Positions 54,736 to 63,824 of a stretch of 64,000 nt of DNA are shown one piece after another. The notes beneath the pieces were generated by a model. It was not told the DNA's origin, ran no database searches, and saw nothing but the letters and a program-made list of their open reading frames with translations. The first letter of the stretch is position 1. Each line of letters opens with the position of its first letter. This DNA comes from Aurantiacibacter arachoides (GTDB lineage Bacteria > Pseudomonadota > Alphaproteobacteria > Sphingomonadales > Sphingomonadaceae), in contig NZ_WTYH01000001.1 of NCBI RefSeq assembly GCF_009827335.1, positions 2,331,501 to 2,395,500 on the forward strand, written 5' to 3'. The position numbers and the translations under genes were made by a program.

Positions 54736-57700
54736 TCACGCGATGTCCGTCAGCTCACGCTTCTCCTCGCGCGTCACGTTGCGGCGCAAGCGGTCCCACC
54801 AGTCTTGACGCCAGCTGCGCTCACCGTCCGAGCGATGCAGCACGAGGCGGGCAATCGCGGGCAAAACGAACAAGGTCAGCGCCGTCGCCGTGATTAGTCC
54901 GCCAATAACCACCGTAGCCAATGGACGTTGCACCTCGGCACCGGTTCCGGTGGCGATCGCCATTGGCACGAAGCCGAGCGAGGCTACAAGAGCCGTCATC
55001 AGCACTGGTCGCAGACGCGCGAGCGCGCCATCGGCGATGGCTTCATTCAATGGCATTCCGTTCTCCAGACGCTGGCGGATGGCGGTCATCATGACGAGGC
55101 CGTTGAGCACTGCCACACCCGACAGGGCGATAAAGCCTACCGCGGCAGACACCGAAAACGGCATGCCTCTCAAAGCGAGTGCGAAGACGCCGCCGGCCAG
55201 GGCCATAGGGATGGCGCTGAACACCGCCAGCGCCGAAACCCAACCCCCCAGCGCCATGTAAAGGAGCAGCAGCACCACGGCGAAACAGACCGGCACGACA
55301 ATCGCGAGCCTTGCCTGCGCTTCCTGAAGGTTCTGATACTGGCCGCCCCATTCGATAAAGGATGCAGGGGGCAAATCGACTTCGGCGGCAACGCCTTCCT
55401 GCGCCTCCTCGACAAAAGAGCCGAGATCGCGTTCGCGCACATTGGCCGAGACGATAACCAGCCGGCGTCCCTGCTCCCGGCGAACTTCGGCGAGGCCATC
55501 GACAACCTCGAAGTTGGCCAGCGTTCGCAGGGGCACGGTGACCCCGTTATCAAGAACGATCGGAAGAGCCCCGAGCTGGTCGAAATCGTCGCGCGCCGCG
55601 TCTTCGAGACGTACAACGACATCGAAGCGGCGGTCGCCTTCGAACACCAGACCCGCAGGCCGTCCGCCGAGTGCAATCGCTACCGACTGGGCCACGTCTT
55701 CGACGGTCAGCCCGTAACGCGCGATCGTCGGACGATCGAAGGCGATGTCGAGCGTCGGAAAGCCCGTCACCTGCTGCACCTTTACATCTGACGCGCCTTC
55801 GACGCCGCGAAGCACCCCCGCGACCTCGCTAGCCGCCTCGGTCAGGGCAGTAAGGTCATCGCCGTAAAGCTTGACCGCGACATCACCGCGCACACCGGCG
55901 ATCAGTTCATTGAAACGCAGTTCGATGGGCTGGCTGAACTCGTAGAGGTTGCCGATAAGGCCGCCTAGCGCTTCTTCCATCTCGGCGACCAGGGCATCCT
56001 TCGACAGGCCGGGATCGGGCCACTCTTCGCGCGGCTTGAGGATGACGTAGGCATCCGAGGCGTTGGGCGGCATGGGGTCGCTGGCGACCTCCGCCGTGCC
56101 CGTCCGCGAGAACACCAGTTCGACCTGCGGGAATTCTTCAAGTCGGTCTTCGACACGCCGCTGCATCGCGACCGAGCCTTCGAGCGATGTCGACGGAATA
56201 CGTAGCGATTGGATCGCAATGTCGCGTTCGTCGAGTTGGGGCGTGAACTCGCTGCCTAGGAAACCGAACACTAAAGCCGCCACGGCGGATATGCCGACGC
56301 CTGTGCCGATCACCGGCCATGGGCGAGCGATCGCCTTGCGCACGGCCGGGCCGTAGCGTTCCTTCGCGATGCGCACCGGCTTCACTTCCTTCTCGGTCAG
56401 CTTCTTGTTGAGCAACACAGCGATCATCGCGGGGACGAAGGTCAGCGACAGCACGAAGGCCGATGCCAGCGCGAGCATGACGGTGATCGCCATTGGCGAG
56501 AAGGTCTTGCCTTCGACCCCCGTAAAGGTGAGCAGCGGGGCATACACGAGCAGGATGATGGCTTGCCCGTAGACGGTGGGCTTGATCATCTCCTGCGCGG
56601 CAAGCCGTGTTTCGCTAAGCCGCTCTCCCAAGCTGAGCAGGCGCCCCTCGCGGTGCTGGCGCGCAGCGAGCCGGGCAACGCTGTTCTCGACGATGATCAC
56701 CGCGCCATCGACTATGAGGCCGAAGTCGAGCGCGCCAAGGCTCATCAGATTGCCCGAAACGCCGATCCGGTTCATGCCGATAGCGGCCATGAGCATCGAG
56801 ATCGGGATGACCAGTGCGGCAATGATGGCGGCGCGGATATTTCCGAGCATCAGGAACAGCACCGCGATGACCAGCAATGCGCCTTCGACGAGGTTGGTCT
56901 CGACCGTGGCGATCGTCGCATCGACCAGCGAGGAGCGGTTGTAGACGATTTTGGCAACCACGCCTTCGGGCAGCGATCCGCGTACCTCCTCCAAACGCTC
57001 TGCAGCCTGCGCCGAAACGGTGCGGCTGTTCTCGCCGCTGCGCATCAATACCGTGCCGACAACCGCTTCCTCGCCGTTCAGCGAGGCGGCACCGGTTCGC
57101 AGATCACCGCCGATTTCGACAGTCGCTACGTCGCCTATACGGATCGGCACCCCTTCGCGGGTGGCGACAACCGCCTCCTCGATATCGGCGATGCCGCTAA
57201 GCCTCGCGTCGACCCGGACGAGCAAAGCCTCGTCGGCGCGGTCTACGAAATTGGCACCGGCCGCGAGGTTGGCGGCCTCGAGCGCGTCGATCAGGGAATC
57301 GAAAGACAGACCATAACCGGTCAGGCGCGTTGGATTGGGCTGAACGAGAAACTGCTTCTCGTAGCCTCCGATTGAATCGACCCCGGCCACGCCGTCGATC
57401 GAGCGCATCAGCGGCGCCACGACCCAGTCCTGCACCGTGCGCAGATAGGCGGCCTTGGCGACCTCGCTTTCGAGCCGGTCGCCGCGTTCGGTAATGAAGC
57501 TACCATCGACCTGCCAGCCTGTGCGCGCACCCGTTGGGGCGCCGCGACCACCCGGATGCTCGTATTCGACTGTATACATTAGCACTTCGCCGAGTCCGGT
57601 GGAGATCGGGCCCATGGTGGGTTCCGCTCCCTCGGGCAGCGATGCGCCGATCGGGGCGAGGCGCTCGTTGACCTGCTGCCGCGCGAAGTAGATGTCGGAC

Positions 57701-58062
57701 CCTTCCTCGAAGATCGCGGTGACCTGACTGAAGCCATTGCGCGAAATCGAGCGAGTCATTTCCAATCCGTCGATCCCGGCGAGCCCGGTCTCGATAGGAA
57801 AGGTCACCTGCGTTTCCACCTGCGAGGGTGAAAGCGCGGGGGCATTGGTGTTGATCTGGACCTGCGTGTTGGTGATGTCGGGAACCGCATCGATCGGGAG
57901 GCGCAGCAGATTGAAGGCACCGTAGATCGCCGCACAAACTGTCAGAACAATGATCGCCCAGCGAAAGCGCACGGCGACATCAAGGATCGCCCCGACCGGA
58001 CCATGGTGTTGGTTTCCGCCACCTTCCGACGGAGACGGCGGAGGGGCATGATCAATGGCCAT
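54736..58062 (-). CDS. czcA: Heavy-metal RND efflux pump CzcA/CusA family
   Basis: 1108 residues. N-terminal helix about 28-48 (FRWAIIVLTVCAAIYG), two large periplasmic loops and twelve membrane helices. The proton-relay region reads LDFGLIVDGAVIIVENSV, the CzcA heavy-metal type. It takes metal from the periplasm or cytoplasm to the outside with CzcB and CzcC. Start ATG 58062 overlaps the adaptor gene by 11 bases. Zn/Cd/Co is likely from the neighbouring CzcI-like, CDF and MerR genes; Cu/Ag cannot be excluded. Confidence 0.92.
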   Translation of the reverse strand: MAIDHAPPPSPSEGGGNQHHGPVGAILDVAVRFRWAIIVLTVCAAIYGAFNLLRLPIDAVPDITNTQVQINTNAPALSPSQVETQVTFPIETGLAGIDGLEMTRSISRNGFSQVTAIFEEGSDIYFARQQVNERLAPIGASLPEGAEPTMGPISTGLGEVLMYTVEYEHPGGRGAPTGARTGWQVDGSFITERGDRLESEVAKAAYLRTVQDWVVAPLMRSIDGVAGVDSIGGYEKQFLVQPNPTRLTGYGLSFDSLIDALEAANLAAGANFVDRADEALLVRVDARLSGIADIEEAVVATREGVPIRIGDVATVEIGGDLRTGAASLNGEEAVVGTVLMRSGENSRTVSAQAAERLEEVRGSLPEGVVAKIVYNRSSLVDATIATVETNLVEGALLVIAVLFLMLGNIRAAIIAALVIPISMLMAAIGMNRIGVSGNLMSLGALDFGLIVDGAVIIVENSVARLAARQHREGRLLSLGERLSETRLAAQEMIKPTVYGQAIILLVYAPLLTFTGVEGKTFSPMAITVMLALASAFVLSLTFVPAMIAVLLNKKLTEKEVKPVRIAKERYGPAVRKAIARPWPVIGTGVGISAVAALVFGFLGSEFTPQLDERDIAIQSLRIPSTSLEGSVAMQRRVEDRLEEFPQVELVFSRTGTAEVASDPMPPNASDAYVILKPREEWPDPGLSKDALVAEMEEALGGLIGNLYEFSQPIELRFNELIAGVRGDVAVKLYGDDLTALTEAASEVAGVLRGVEGASDVKVQQVTGFPTLDIAFDRPTIARYGLTVEDVAQSVAIALGGRPAGLVFEGDRRFDVVVRLEDAARDDFDQLGALPIVLDNGVTVPLRTLANFEVVDGLAEVRREQGRRLVIVSANVRERDLGSFVEEAQEGVAAEVDLPPASFIEWGGQYQNLQEAQARLAIVVPVCFAVVLLLLYMALGGWVSALAVFSAIPMALAGGVFALALRGMPFSVSAAVGFIALSGVAVLNGLVMMTAIRQRLENGMPLNEAIADGALARLRPVLMTALVASLGFVPMAIATGTGAEVQRPLATVVIGGLITATALTLFVLPAIARLVLHRSDGERSWRQDWWDRLRRNVTREEKRELTDIA

Positions 58063-59215
58063 GTTCGGCGCCCTCCTTCTCTAGCTCGGCTTTCAGCAGA
58101 AATGCGTTGTCGATCGCGATCCGCTGGCCCGGTTCGAGGCCCGACAGGATCGTCACCATCCCGGCGGAGCGACTGCCTGTTTCCACGTCGCGCGCCTGGA
58201 ACCCGCGCTGCGTCCGCACGAAGACGACATCGCGGCCCTCCAGAACCTGGACGGCGTCTTCGGGCACCGCGATGCGGCTCCGATCCACCTCGCCCGAAGG
58301 ACGAATGCGCGCCTGGAGGAAAGCACCCGGCTGAAGACCGGGAACGGCGCGCGACAGGCTGAGTATGGCCGTCGCACTGCGGCTCTCCGGATCGAGCGAA
58401 GGCGTGACCGACCTCACACGTGCGCCAATCTCACGGCCATCGCCCACGATCAGCGCGGCTTCATCGCCAGGCTGAACACGCGCGGCATCTTGCGAAGGCA
58501 GCGCGACCTCGATCTGCAGAGCGTTGGGATTGACCACGCGGTACAGCTCGTCACCGGCATTGACGAAGGAGCCGAGCACGATCGGAGCTGCCGTCACCTG
58601 GCCGGCCAGCGGGCTCGTCACGGCCAGCGAGCGTCCGTCGCCGCTCACGCCGGCCGCGGCAACCGCAGCCTGGGCGCGGTTCAGCTCGGAGCGGGCAACG
58701 TCGAGATTGGCGCGAGCGGCTTCGAGGTCCTGCCGCGCGGTGACATTGGCATCGAACAGACGCCGTTCCCGCTCATACGCAGAGGAAAGCTCGGTGACTC
58801 GAGCGCGGGCAGCGCTCAGCTGGGAAGCGAGCGCAGCGGCATCGGCGCTTTCAAGCCGCGCGATGGTTTCGCCCTGACGGACATAATCGCCAAGCGTCTT
58901 GCCGACGCTGCGCACGACGCCCGACGCGCGTGCATCGATCCGTGCGCTGGCGGTCGGGCTCGCCGCGACGGTCGCGGGAAAGACGAGTTCGACGGCGGCG
59001 CCGGTCTGAACGGTGCCGAGTTCGATCTCGGCGGCACGGATCTGCTCTTCGCCAATCAGGACAAGTCCCTCTGGCAAAGCGGTCTCGGCCGCTTCGTCGT
59101 CAGCGTGGCTGTCGGACGGAGTGTCGGGCCAGAGCATCAGCGGCAACGCTGCGGCAAGTATGACAATCCCGGTGGTGATTGCCAGCGTTCTGCGGTTCAT
59201 TGGGATATTCCTCAT
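58052..59215 (-). CDS. czcB: RND periplasmic adaptor (CzcB-type)
   Basis: 387 residues. Signal/anchor helix (about 11-29), lipoyl-like halves (GVVRSVGKTLGDYVRQGETI and SPLAGQVTAAPIVLGSFVNA), an alpha-hairpin coiled coil (about 130-190) and a beta-barrel. It has a few His at the very C-terminus (AEHGH). The ATG at 59215 overlaps the czcC stop; a second ATG at 59200, with AGGA nine bases ahead, is also possible. Confidence 0.9.
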   Translation of the reverse strand: MRNIPMNRRTLAITTGIVILAAALPLMLWPDTPSDSHADDEAAETALPEGLVLIGEEQIRAAEIELGTVQTGAAVELVFPATVAASPTASARIDARASGVVRSVGKTLGDYVRQGETIARLESADAAALASQLSAARARVTELSSAYERERRLFDANVTARQDLEAARANLDVARSELNRAQAAVAAAGVSGDGRSLAVTSPLAGQVTAAPIVLGSFVNAGDELYRVVNPNALQIEVALPSQDAARVQPGDEAALIVGDGREIGARVRSVTPSLDPESRSATAILSLSRAVPGLQPGAFLQARIRPSGEVDRSRIAVPEDAVQVLEGRDVVFVRTQRGFQARDVETGSRSAGMVTILSGLEPGQRIAIDNAFLLKAELEKEGAEHGH

Positions 59216-60465
59216 TGCGCCGCGAGCCGGATAAGCTCGGCGGCAGCCTGGCCCCGGTCTTCCTGCGCGGCGATCAAGGCCTCGCGGATGGCGTCGCGGG
59301 CTTCCGCCGCGCTCAGCACCTCGATCAGCGGAAAGCGGCCGTTGCGGTAACCGATGCGGACAAGCCGAAGCGCCTCCTCGGCTTGGGGGAGCGATGTAGT
59401 AGAGAGTGTCTCGACGCGCGCTCCAGCTGCGAGATATTCGGTACGGGCGCGGATTATGGACTGTTCAAAGTCGGCCAGAGCTACCGCCTCGCGGGCGTTG
59501 GCGGCGCGCAGTCTGGCCTCGGCAGCGGCGATGTTGCTCTGGTTTCGATTGCCGAAGGGAAGCGGAATCGAGACACCGACCAGAAATGCGTTGTCATTGC
59601 TTTCCTCGAAGCGCCGGACACCCGCCGAAACGACCGGATCGGGGACGCGCAGGCTGCGCTCGCGTTCGATCTCGGCGGCTGCCGCCGTGCTCTCCGCATG
59701 GGCCACCTGCAACTGCAAGCCTGTCGCCCAGACCAGCACCGTCCCCGGCGGTTGAATATCGGGAAAATCTCCTGGGATGAGCGGCGGATTTCCTTGCGCG
59801 CCCCACAGCGATGCGAGCGCTGCGCGTGCCGCCAGGCTGACCGCTTCGGCCGCCTGAAGTTCGGCTCGCGCTTCCGCGAGGGTCGCTTCGGCGCGCATTG
59901 CCCGCAGCGGCGGCTCGCGGCCCACTTCCACCAGCACACCGGCGATCCTGGCAAGCTCTTCGTTTCGTTCGACCACATCGCGAGCGAGCTCGGCGCGCGC
60001 AGCAGCCGCCGCAGCCGCGACATAGCGGTCGCGAACGAGAAAGCCGAGTTCAGCTCCGGCGAGGTCGGCGCGAAGGTCCGCCAGCTGCGCCTGCGCTTGG
60101 GCCGCTTCGACGCGGGCCCCGCGCTTGCCGCTGAGTTCGATCCGTTGCCCGACAGCCACGGTATATTCGGTGGCATTGAGCCCCGAGTAGGCACCGCTCC
60201 CGGCAATGTTCTCGACCTCGAGTGACACCTCAGGATTTGGCCGCAAGCGGGCCTGACCGACGAGCGCTCGCGCCGCTTCGGACTCTGCACGTGGTCCGAC
60301 AATGCGCGGGTTGGTTGCGTCAGTAGTCTCTCCGTCTGCGACGCCGGTGCGATCGAGCGCTTCCTCGAGCGAAACGACGGACGCATCCTGCGCGATGGCA
60401 GGCTCCGTGAGCATGGCGAAGGCTAACCCTGCAATGAGGGTGCCTCGCCCGAATTTGGCGAACAT
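59212..60465 (-). CDS. czcC: TolC-family outer-membrane channel (CzcC-type)
   Basis: 417 residues. Signal peptide (about 1-25, ending AIAQ) and two repeats of helical and barrel segments (RLRPNPEVSLEVENI, VGQRIELSGKRGARVEAAQA, NGRFPLIEVLSAAEARDAI). It forms the outer-membrane exit for the pump. First structural gene of czcCBA; 65 bases separate it from the CzcI-like gene. Confidence 0.9.
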   Translation of the reverse strand: MFAKFGRGTLIAGLAFAMLTEPAIAQDASVVSLEEALDRTGVADGETTDATNPRIVGPRAESEAARALVGQARLRPNPEVSLEVENIAGSGAYSGLNATEYTVAVGQRIELSGKRGARVEAAQAQAQLADLRADLAGAELGFLVRDRYVAAAAAAARAELARDVVERNEELARIAGVLVEVGREPPLRAMRAEATLAEARAELQAAEAVSLAARAALASLWGAQGNPPLIPGDFPDIQPPGTVLVWATGLQLQVAHAESTAAAAEIERERSLRVPDPVVSAGVRRFEESNDNAFLVGVSIPLPFGNRNQSNIAAAEARLRAANAREAVALADFEQSIIRARTEYLAAGARVETLSTTSLPQAEEALRLVRIGYRNGRFPLIEVLSAAEARDAIREALIAAQEDRGQAAAELIRLAAQ

Positions 60466-60530
60466 GGTTTGATGAATCCTCTGCTGACGCTCAGAACGGC
60501 ATCGGAACGGTGTCCGACGCGCGAAGAACG

Positions 60531-60869
60531 TCAGGCTCGAGGAGGGGGCGTCGCCAGTTCGGTAATGCCTGAATTCAGTGAAGAATGGTCAATGCTGCAG
60601 ACTATCGTGGCAACCGGCAAAGATGTGATGCCTTCCGTCGATCGGCCCACAGCCTGCGAGAAATGATGGCAGTGACCATGGGCGCATGTGCCGTGCTTCT
60701 CGGGACCGTTATCCCCGTCGCCCGATTTACCGTGCTCCTCAAACAAGGACGCCACGACGGGCTCGTCCCCGCATTCGGCCGCCTCCGCCACCGGGGCCCA
60801 CAGGACGCCAAGAGCGGTGCACAGCGTGATCAGCTGCAGCAGGAGGGTTCGGGCCAGGAGCCGGGTCAT
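60531..60869 (-). CDS. CzcI-like periplasmic protein
   Basis: 112 residues. Signal peptide (about 1-30) and a mature part with a metal-binding HGTCAHGHCHH near residue 60. Size, His/Cys cluster and position ahead of czcCBA match CzcI-type proteins that modulate Czc induction; similarity is weak and this name is an inference. Confidence 0.65.
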   Translation of the reverse strand: MTRLLARTLLLQLITLCTALGVLWAPVAEAAECGDEPVVASLFEEHGKSGDGDNGPEKHGTCAHGHCHHFSQAVGRSTEGITSLPVATIVCSIDHSSLNSGITELATPPPRA

Positions 60870-60930
60870 CGAGAAGCGCGTTAGCAGACGTTCACCGGTT
60901 GCGAAAGCGCCAGCTTGGAAAGAGAATGTT

Positions 60931-60946
60931 CTGTCATGACAGTATA
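60931..60946 (-). promoter_or_regulatory. Putative promoter/operator of the czc operon
   Basis: On the minus strand a -10-like TATACT (complement of 60941-60946) overlaps a perfect 12-base palindrome CTGTCATGACAG at 60931-60942, about 62 bases before the CzcI-like ATG. The palindrome could bind a repressor. No convincing -35 is seen. Confidence 0.35.
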
Positions 60947-61045
60947 GAGGAACTGCCGTTCTCGTTTCGCGGTAAGCATGTCGTAATCAAGCGCCGACGG
61001 CCGCCGTATTTAGCTCGCAGCGCAACACAAAGCTGGCGCCGTTGC

Positions 61046-61408
61046 TCAATCAAAGGTCGGATCCATCACTGCCCGCAGATCGGAAGGGATTTCCATGCGG
61101 GCAAAGGCGCTGACATCGTTTCGGCCGGTGTTGCCGGTCGGAAGCCGGCCCGTGAGATTGCCTAGTGGCGCGAGAGCCAGCCGTGCGACCTGGCCATTCG
61201 CCTCGCGCCAGTCGCGCTGTCGAACGGCGAGGCCCAGCATTTTCCAGTGCGATAGGCAGTGGGGCCATAGCAGGGTCTGCGCGACGATGTGGGCGCGCTC
61301 CAGATGGTGCCAAGCCCGCTCGAATCGCCCCCAATCTTCTGCAAGGCTCGCAGAGCGGTATTCCTCGACAAGAAAGGCTCTTTTACGCGCGCGGGTGCTG
61401 TCAGCCAT
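61046..61408 (-). CDS. DUF3703 protein
   Basis: 120 residues from ATG 61408. The family pattern is visible as ARKRAFLVEEYRSA, WHHLERAHIVAQTL, then HCLSHWKMLGLAVR and GQVARLALAPLGNLTGRLP with His residues that could bind metal. DUF3703 genes are regularly found next to CDF transporters and MerR regulators. It overlaps the CDF gene by eight bases. Confidence 0.85.
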   Translation of the reverse strand: MADSTRARKRAFLVEEYRSASLAEDWGRFERAWHHLERAHIVAQTLLWPHCLSHWKMLGLAVRQRDWREANGQVARLALAPLGNLTGRLPTGNTGRNDVSAFARMEIPSDLRAVMDPTFD

Positions 61409-62021
61409 GAGCCAGCTCCCGGCGCGCCTGTGTGAAGACCTCGCTGCTGCCCCAGATGGCGAGGCCGGCCATGATGCCGGCGACAAGCAAGTCAGGCCAC
61501 GCCTGCCCGGTGCCGAACACGCCCAGCGCAGCTGCTAGAACGGCAATATTGCCCAGAGCATCGTTGCGCGAGCAGATCCAGACCGAACGCATGTTCGCAT
61601 CTCCTTCTCGATAACGGAACAGCAGCAGGGCAACCGCCGCGTTGACCAGCAGCGCCAGCGTGCCGATCAGACCCATCGTCTGCGGCTCAGGGCTCGAGCC
61701 GACAGCCAGGCCATAAACCGCATAGCCGATCACCCACAGGCCGAAGGCGAGCATCGTGGCGGCCTTGAACAATGCCGCTTTCGCTCGCCAGGCCAGAGCC
61801 ATGCCGGCAACACCGAGACTGATCGCATAGTTCGCCGCATCGCCGAAGAAATCGAGCGCATCCGCTTGGAGCGCGCGGGAATCGGCTGCGACACCGGCAA
61901 CGATCTCTACCACGAACATGACGGCGTTAGCGATCAGCGCGATCCACAGGATTAGCCGCCAGCGTGGATTGTTGTGCACGCTTGGGTCGGTTTCGGGTGT
62001 TTGACAGCAGGACTTGCCCAT
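61401..62021 (-). CDS. Cation diffusion facilitator transporter under MerR control
   Basis: 206 residues from ATG 62021 (AAGGAGAG upstream). A Cys-containing start (MGKSCCQTPE) and six membrane helices follow. Metal-site motifs are LQADALDFFGDAANYAISLG and WICSRNDALGNIAVLAAALG. A variant of DmeF/CzcD-type exporters. The promoter is the MerR operator at 62063-62086, so cadmium, lead or zinc induction is likely. Confidence 0.87.
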   Translation of the reverse strand: MGKSCCQTPETDPSVHNNPRWRLILWIALIANAVMFVVEIVAGVAADSRALQADALDFFGDAANYAISLGVAGMALAWRAKAALFKAATMLAFGLWVIGYAVYGLAVGSSPEPQTMGLIGTLALLVNAAVALLLFRYREGDANMRSVWICSRNDALGNIAVLAAALGVFGTGQAWPDLLVAGIMAGLAIWGSSEVFTQARRELAHG

Positions 62022-62062
62022 ACTGCTCTCCTTGCAACGTTCGAGTCGCAGGAACATATGCA

Positions 62063-62086
62063 CCTTGTAGCAACTACAAGGTCAAG
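62063..62086 (-). promoter_or_regulatory. MerR-family operator in a long-spacer promoter
   Basis: A perfect dyad ACCTTGTAG-CAA-CTACAAGGT lies at 62063-62083. Read on the minus strand, -35 TTGACC (62081-62086) is separated by 19 bases from a -10-like CATATG, the long spacer that MerR-type activators correct by twisting DNA. It drives the CDF gene; the merR gene starts six bases beyond the dyad on the other strand. Confidence 0.75.
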
Positions 62087-62088
62087 CG

Positions 62089-62487
62089 ATGCGTATCGGC
62101 GAACTGGCAAGAGCGACCGGCACCAAGGCGGAAACGATCCGCTATTACGAGCGCGAGGGTATCCTTCCCGCCGCAGATCGGACCGACTCCAACTATCGCG
62201 ACTACTCCGAGAACCACTTGGCTGCGCTGACATTCGTGCGTCGCGCGCGTGAGCTCGGCTTCAGCATGGCGCAAGTGCGCGAACTGCTCGCGCTGTCCGA
62301 CCATGACGACAAACCGTGCGGGAATGTCGACCAGCTCGTCCAGCGCCAGTTGGCGGAGGTTGAGCGAAAGATCGCCGACCTGACGGCGCTGCGCACAGAA
62401 CTTGGAGAAATGCTGCGATCTTGCAGGGCTGAACGCATCGGTGAATGTCGTATCGTCGAAAGCTTGGCTCGCCCTCTTCGTCGTTGA
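62089..62487 (+). CDS. MerR-family metal regulator (CadR/PbrR type)
   Basis: 132 residues. Winged HTH (MRIGELARATGTKAETIRYY), the DNA-contact part ENHLAALTFVRRARELGFSM, a dimer helix, and metal ligands Cys77 (DKPCGNVDQL), Cys112 (LRSCRAE) and Cys120 (GECRIVE). This three-cysteine pattern is that of CadR/PbrR/ZntR-like regulators for Cd, Pb or Zn. It would activate the divergent CDF-DUF3703 unit and possibly czc. Confidence 0.9.
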   Translation: MRIGELARATGTKAETIRYYEREGILPAADRTDSNYRDYSENHLAALTFVRRARELGFSMAQVRELLALSDHDDKPCGNVDQLVQRQLAEVERKIADLTALRTELGEMLRSCRAERIGECRIVESLARPLRR

Positions 62488-62516
62488 GGCGAGGCTTGAA
62501 GTAGCAATGACCGCTG

Positions 62517-62634
62517 TGGGGTCGTTGGCCGACGGTCCTCTCTCAGTCCCAACCGTGAAATAGCTGCCAGTCGGGCTTCGGGAATCTCTCCCTGACCTCG
62601 CGAGGGCGGCAATTATGGTGGGAAACGGACGTTC
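62517..62634 (+). repeat. Degenerate dispersed repeat, copy 1
   Basis: About 118 bases starting TGGGGTCGTTGGCCGAC. It aligns along its length with the copy at 63108-63224 in the same orientation (roughly two thirds of positions by eye, few gaps), including AACCNTNNNNTAGCTGCCAGTC and a final GGTGGNNANCNGACNTTC. No coding potential. It resembles a class of repeats in Erythrobacteraceae intergenic DNA (recalled). Confidence 0.65.
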
Positions 62635-62694
62635 GAGCTTGGCTGGACTTCGGCGGGGGCTATAGTCCAGTAGGCAAACTAATTGGGGAACGTC

Positions 62695-63063
62695 GTGTCT
62701 ATCAAGCCCGGGTTTTATAGCATCCGCCAAGCTGGTGAAGATCAAGACCCGTTGGACGGCCAGGCATGGGGACTAGCTATGCTTTTGCACCTTAAGGAAG
62801 GCCGTTTCGTTGGCGTCGACCAAGGCGGATGTAAGGTTACCGGGAAGTATCAAGACAGCCTGAACGGCGGCAATAGCCTGCAGATGATCTATGACTTAAA
62901 ATGTGGTTCGCACCTATTCAACGGAATGGTGCTTGAAGCTGATCACCGGATTGAGGCCACTATCGACTTGACCGCTGAAACAACGACTGGAGGGCACCAG
63001 CTTTTAGACATTGGTCTGGGACCAATGTTTATCAGCTTGGAATGGTTGGCCGACCCGGCTTGA
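62695..63063 (+). CDS. Orphan small protein (GrlR-like fold?)
   Basis: 122 residues from a GTG at 62695 with GGGGA six bases ahead; a TTG at 62683 is an alternative. Sequence features are GFYSIRQAG at the start, GLAMLLHLKEGRFVGVDQGG and VTGKYQDSLNGGNSLQMIYD, a pattern that vaguely recalls GrlR-type eight-strand barrels, but similarity is too weak for a name. It sits alone between two copies of a dispersed repeat and has low GC. Confidence 0.6.
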   Translation: MSIKPGFYSIRQAGEDQDPLDGQAWGLAMLLHLKEGRFVGVDQGGCKVTGKYQDSLNGGNSLQMIYDLKCGSHLFNGMVLEADHRIEATIDLTAETTTGGHQLLDIGLGPMFISLEWLADPA

Positions 63064-63107
63064 GCTTCCCTAATCTTACGGCCACGCAAGGTAAATACCG
63101 TCCGATT

Positions 63108-63224
63108 TGGGGTCGTTAGCCGACAGGCCGTTCTCTGTTCCAACCATTGCTTAGCTGCTAGTCGCTTTCCGGCATTGCTCCTGGCCGCGCGAGGTCAGCT
63201 ATTAGGGTGGTTAGCTGACATTCC
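63108..63224 (+). repeat. Degenerate dispersed repeat, copy 2
   Basis: Direct copy of the repeat at 62517-62634, starting TGGGGTCGTTAGCCGAC and ending near TTAGCTGACATTC. The pair brackets the orphan gene at 62695-63063. No coding potential. The region between here and the YnfA stop (63225-63253) holds nothing recognisable. Confidence 0.65.
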
Positions 63225-63253
63225 CCTTGGCAGAAGTTAGGAGACGCTCACCC

Positions 63254-63577
63254 TTATGCTGGACGAGGTCCGAACAGGATGATCGCTGCGCCGCCCAAGC
63301 AGACAGCGGCGCCGATCACATCCCATCTATCCGGCTTCGCGCCTTCGATGATCCATAACCAAGCAATAGCTGAAACGACGTAAACGCCGCCGTAGGCCGC
63401 ATAAGTGCGTCCAGCGTGTTCAGCCTCGATGAGGGTCAACAAGTAAGCAAATAGGGCCAACGCGAGCATTCCTGGCGCTACCCACCAGACAGACTTGTCC
63501 AGCCGAAGCCATGCCCAAAATGCGAAGCAACCGGCAATCTCGGCCAGGGCTGCTCCAATATATGCAAACGCTGTCAT
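63254..63577 (-). CDS. ynfA: YnfA family small membrane protein
   Basis: 107 residues, four helices, the normal YnfA size. Typical segments are [20 protein letters not shown], then [20 protein letters not shown] and [20 protein letters not shown]. YnfA proteins resemble small multidrug-resistance transporters. Single gene in the island; no coupled neighbour. Confidence 0.9.
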   Translation of the reverse strand: MTAFAYIGAALAEIAGCFAFWAWLRLDKSVWWVAPGMLALALFAYLLTLIEAEHAGRTYAAYGGVYVVSAIAWLWIIEGAKPDRWDVIGAAVCLGGAAIILFGPRPA

Positions 63578-63710
63578 AAGCCGTGGTTCGCAGTTGCAGC
63601 GAACGTCTGCATAGGGTCATGAGCCGCCAAGGTGCCGCCCCGGTGAGAAGCGGCGATCCTGGCTATTCTTCGAAGCTAGACCGAGACGGTGATGGAGTTC
63701 GGTGCGAGTG

Positions 63711-63824
63711 ATGAAGGAATGGAGTGACGATAAGACCGGCGACGTCGCCCTTCATGTCGAGTTTCTATTCCTCCTGACGGGCCTCGTGGTTCTGGTCGTG
63801 ATTGGAGTAATCGCATGGTTCTGA
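63711..63824 (+). CDS. Small membrane protein ahead of the second thermonuclease
   Basis: 37 residues: an acidic/basic start (MKEWSDDKTGDVALH) and one membrane helix (about 17-36, ending IAWF). Its last ten bases overlap the thermonuclease start. A GTG one codon earlier (63708) is an alternative start. No family recognised. Shares the small-protein/thermonuclease arrangement with 38788-38880, but not its sequence. Confidence 0.55.
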   Translation: MKEWSDDKTGDVALHVEFLFLLTGLVVLVVIGVIAWF

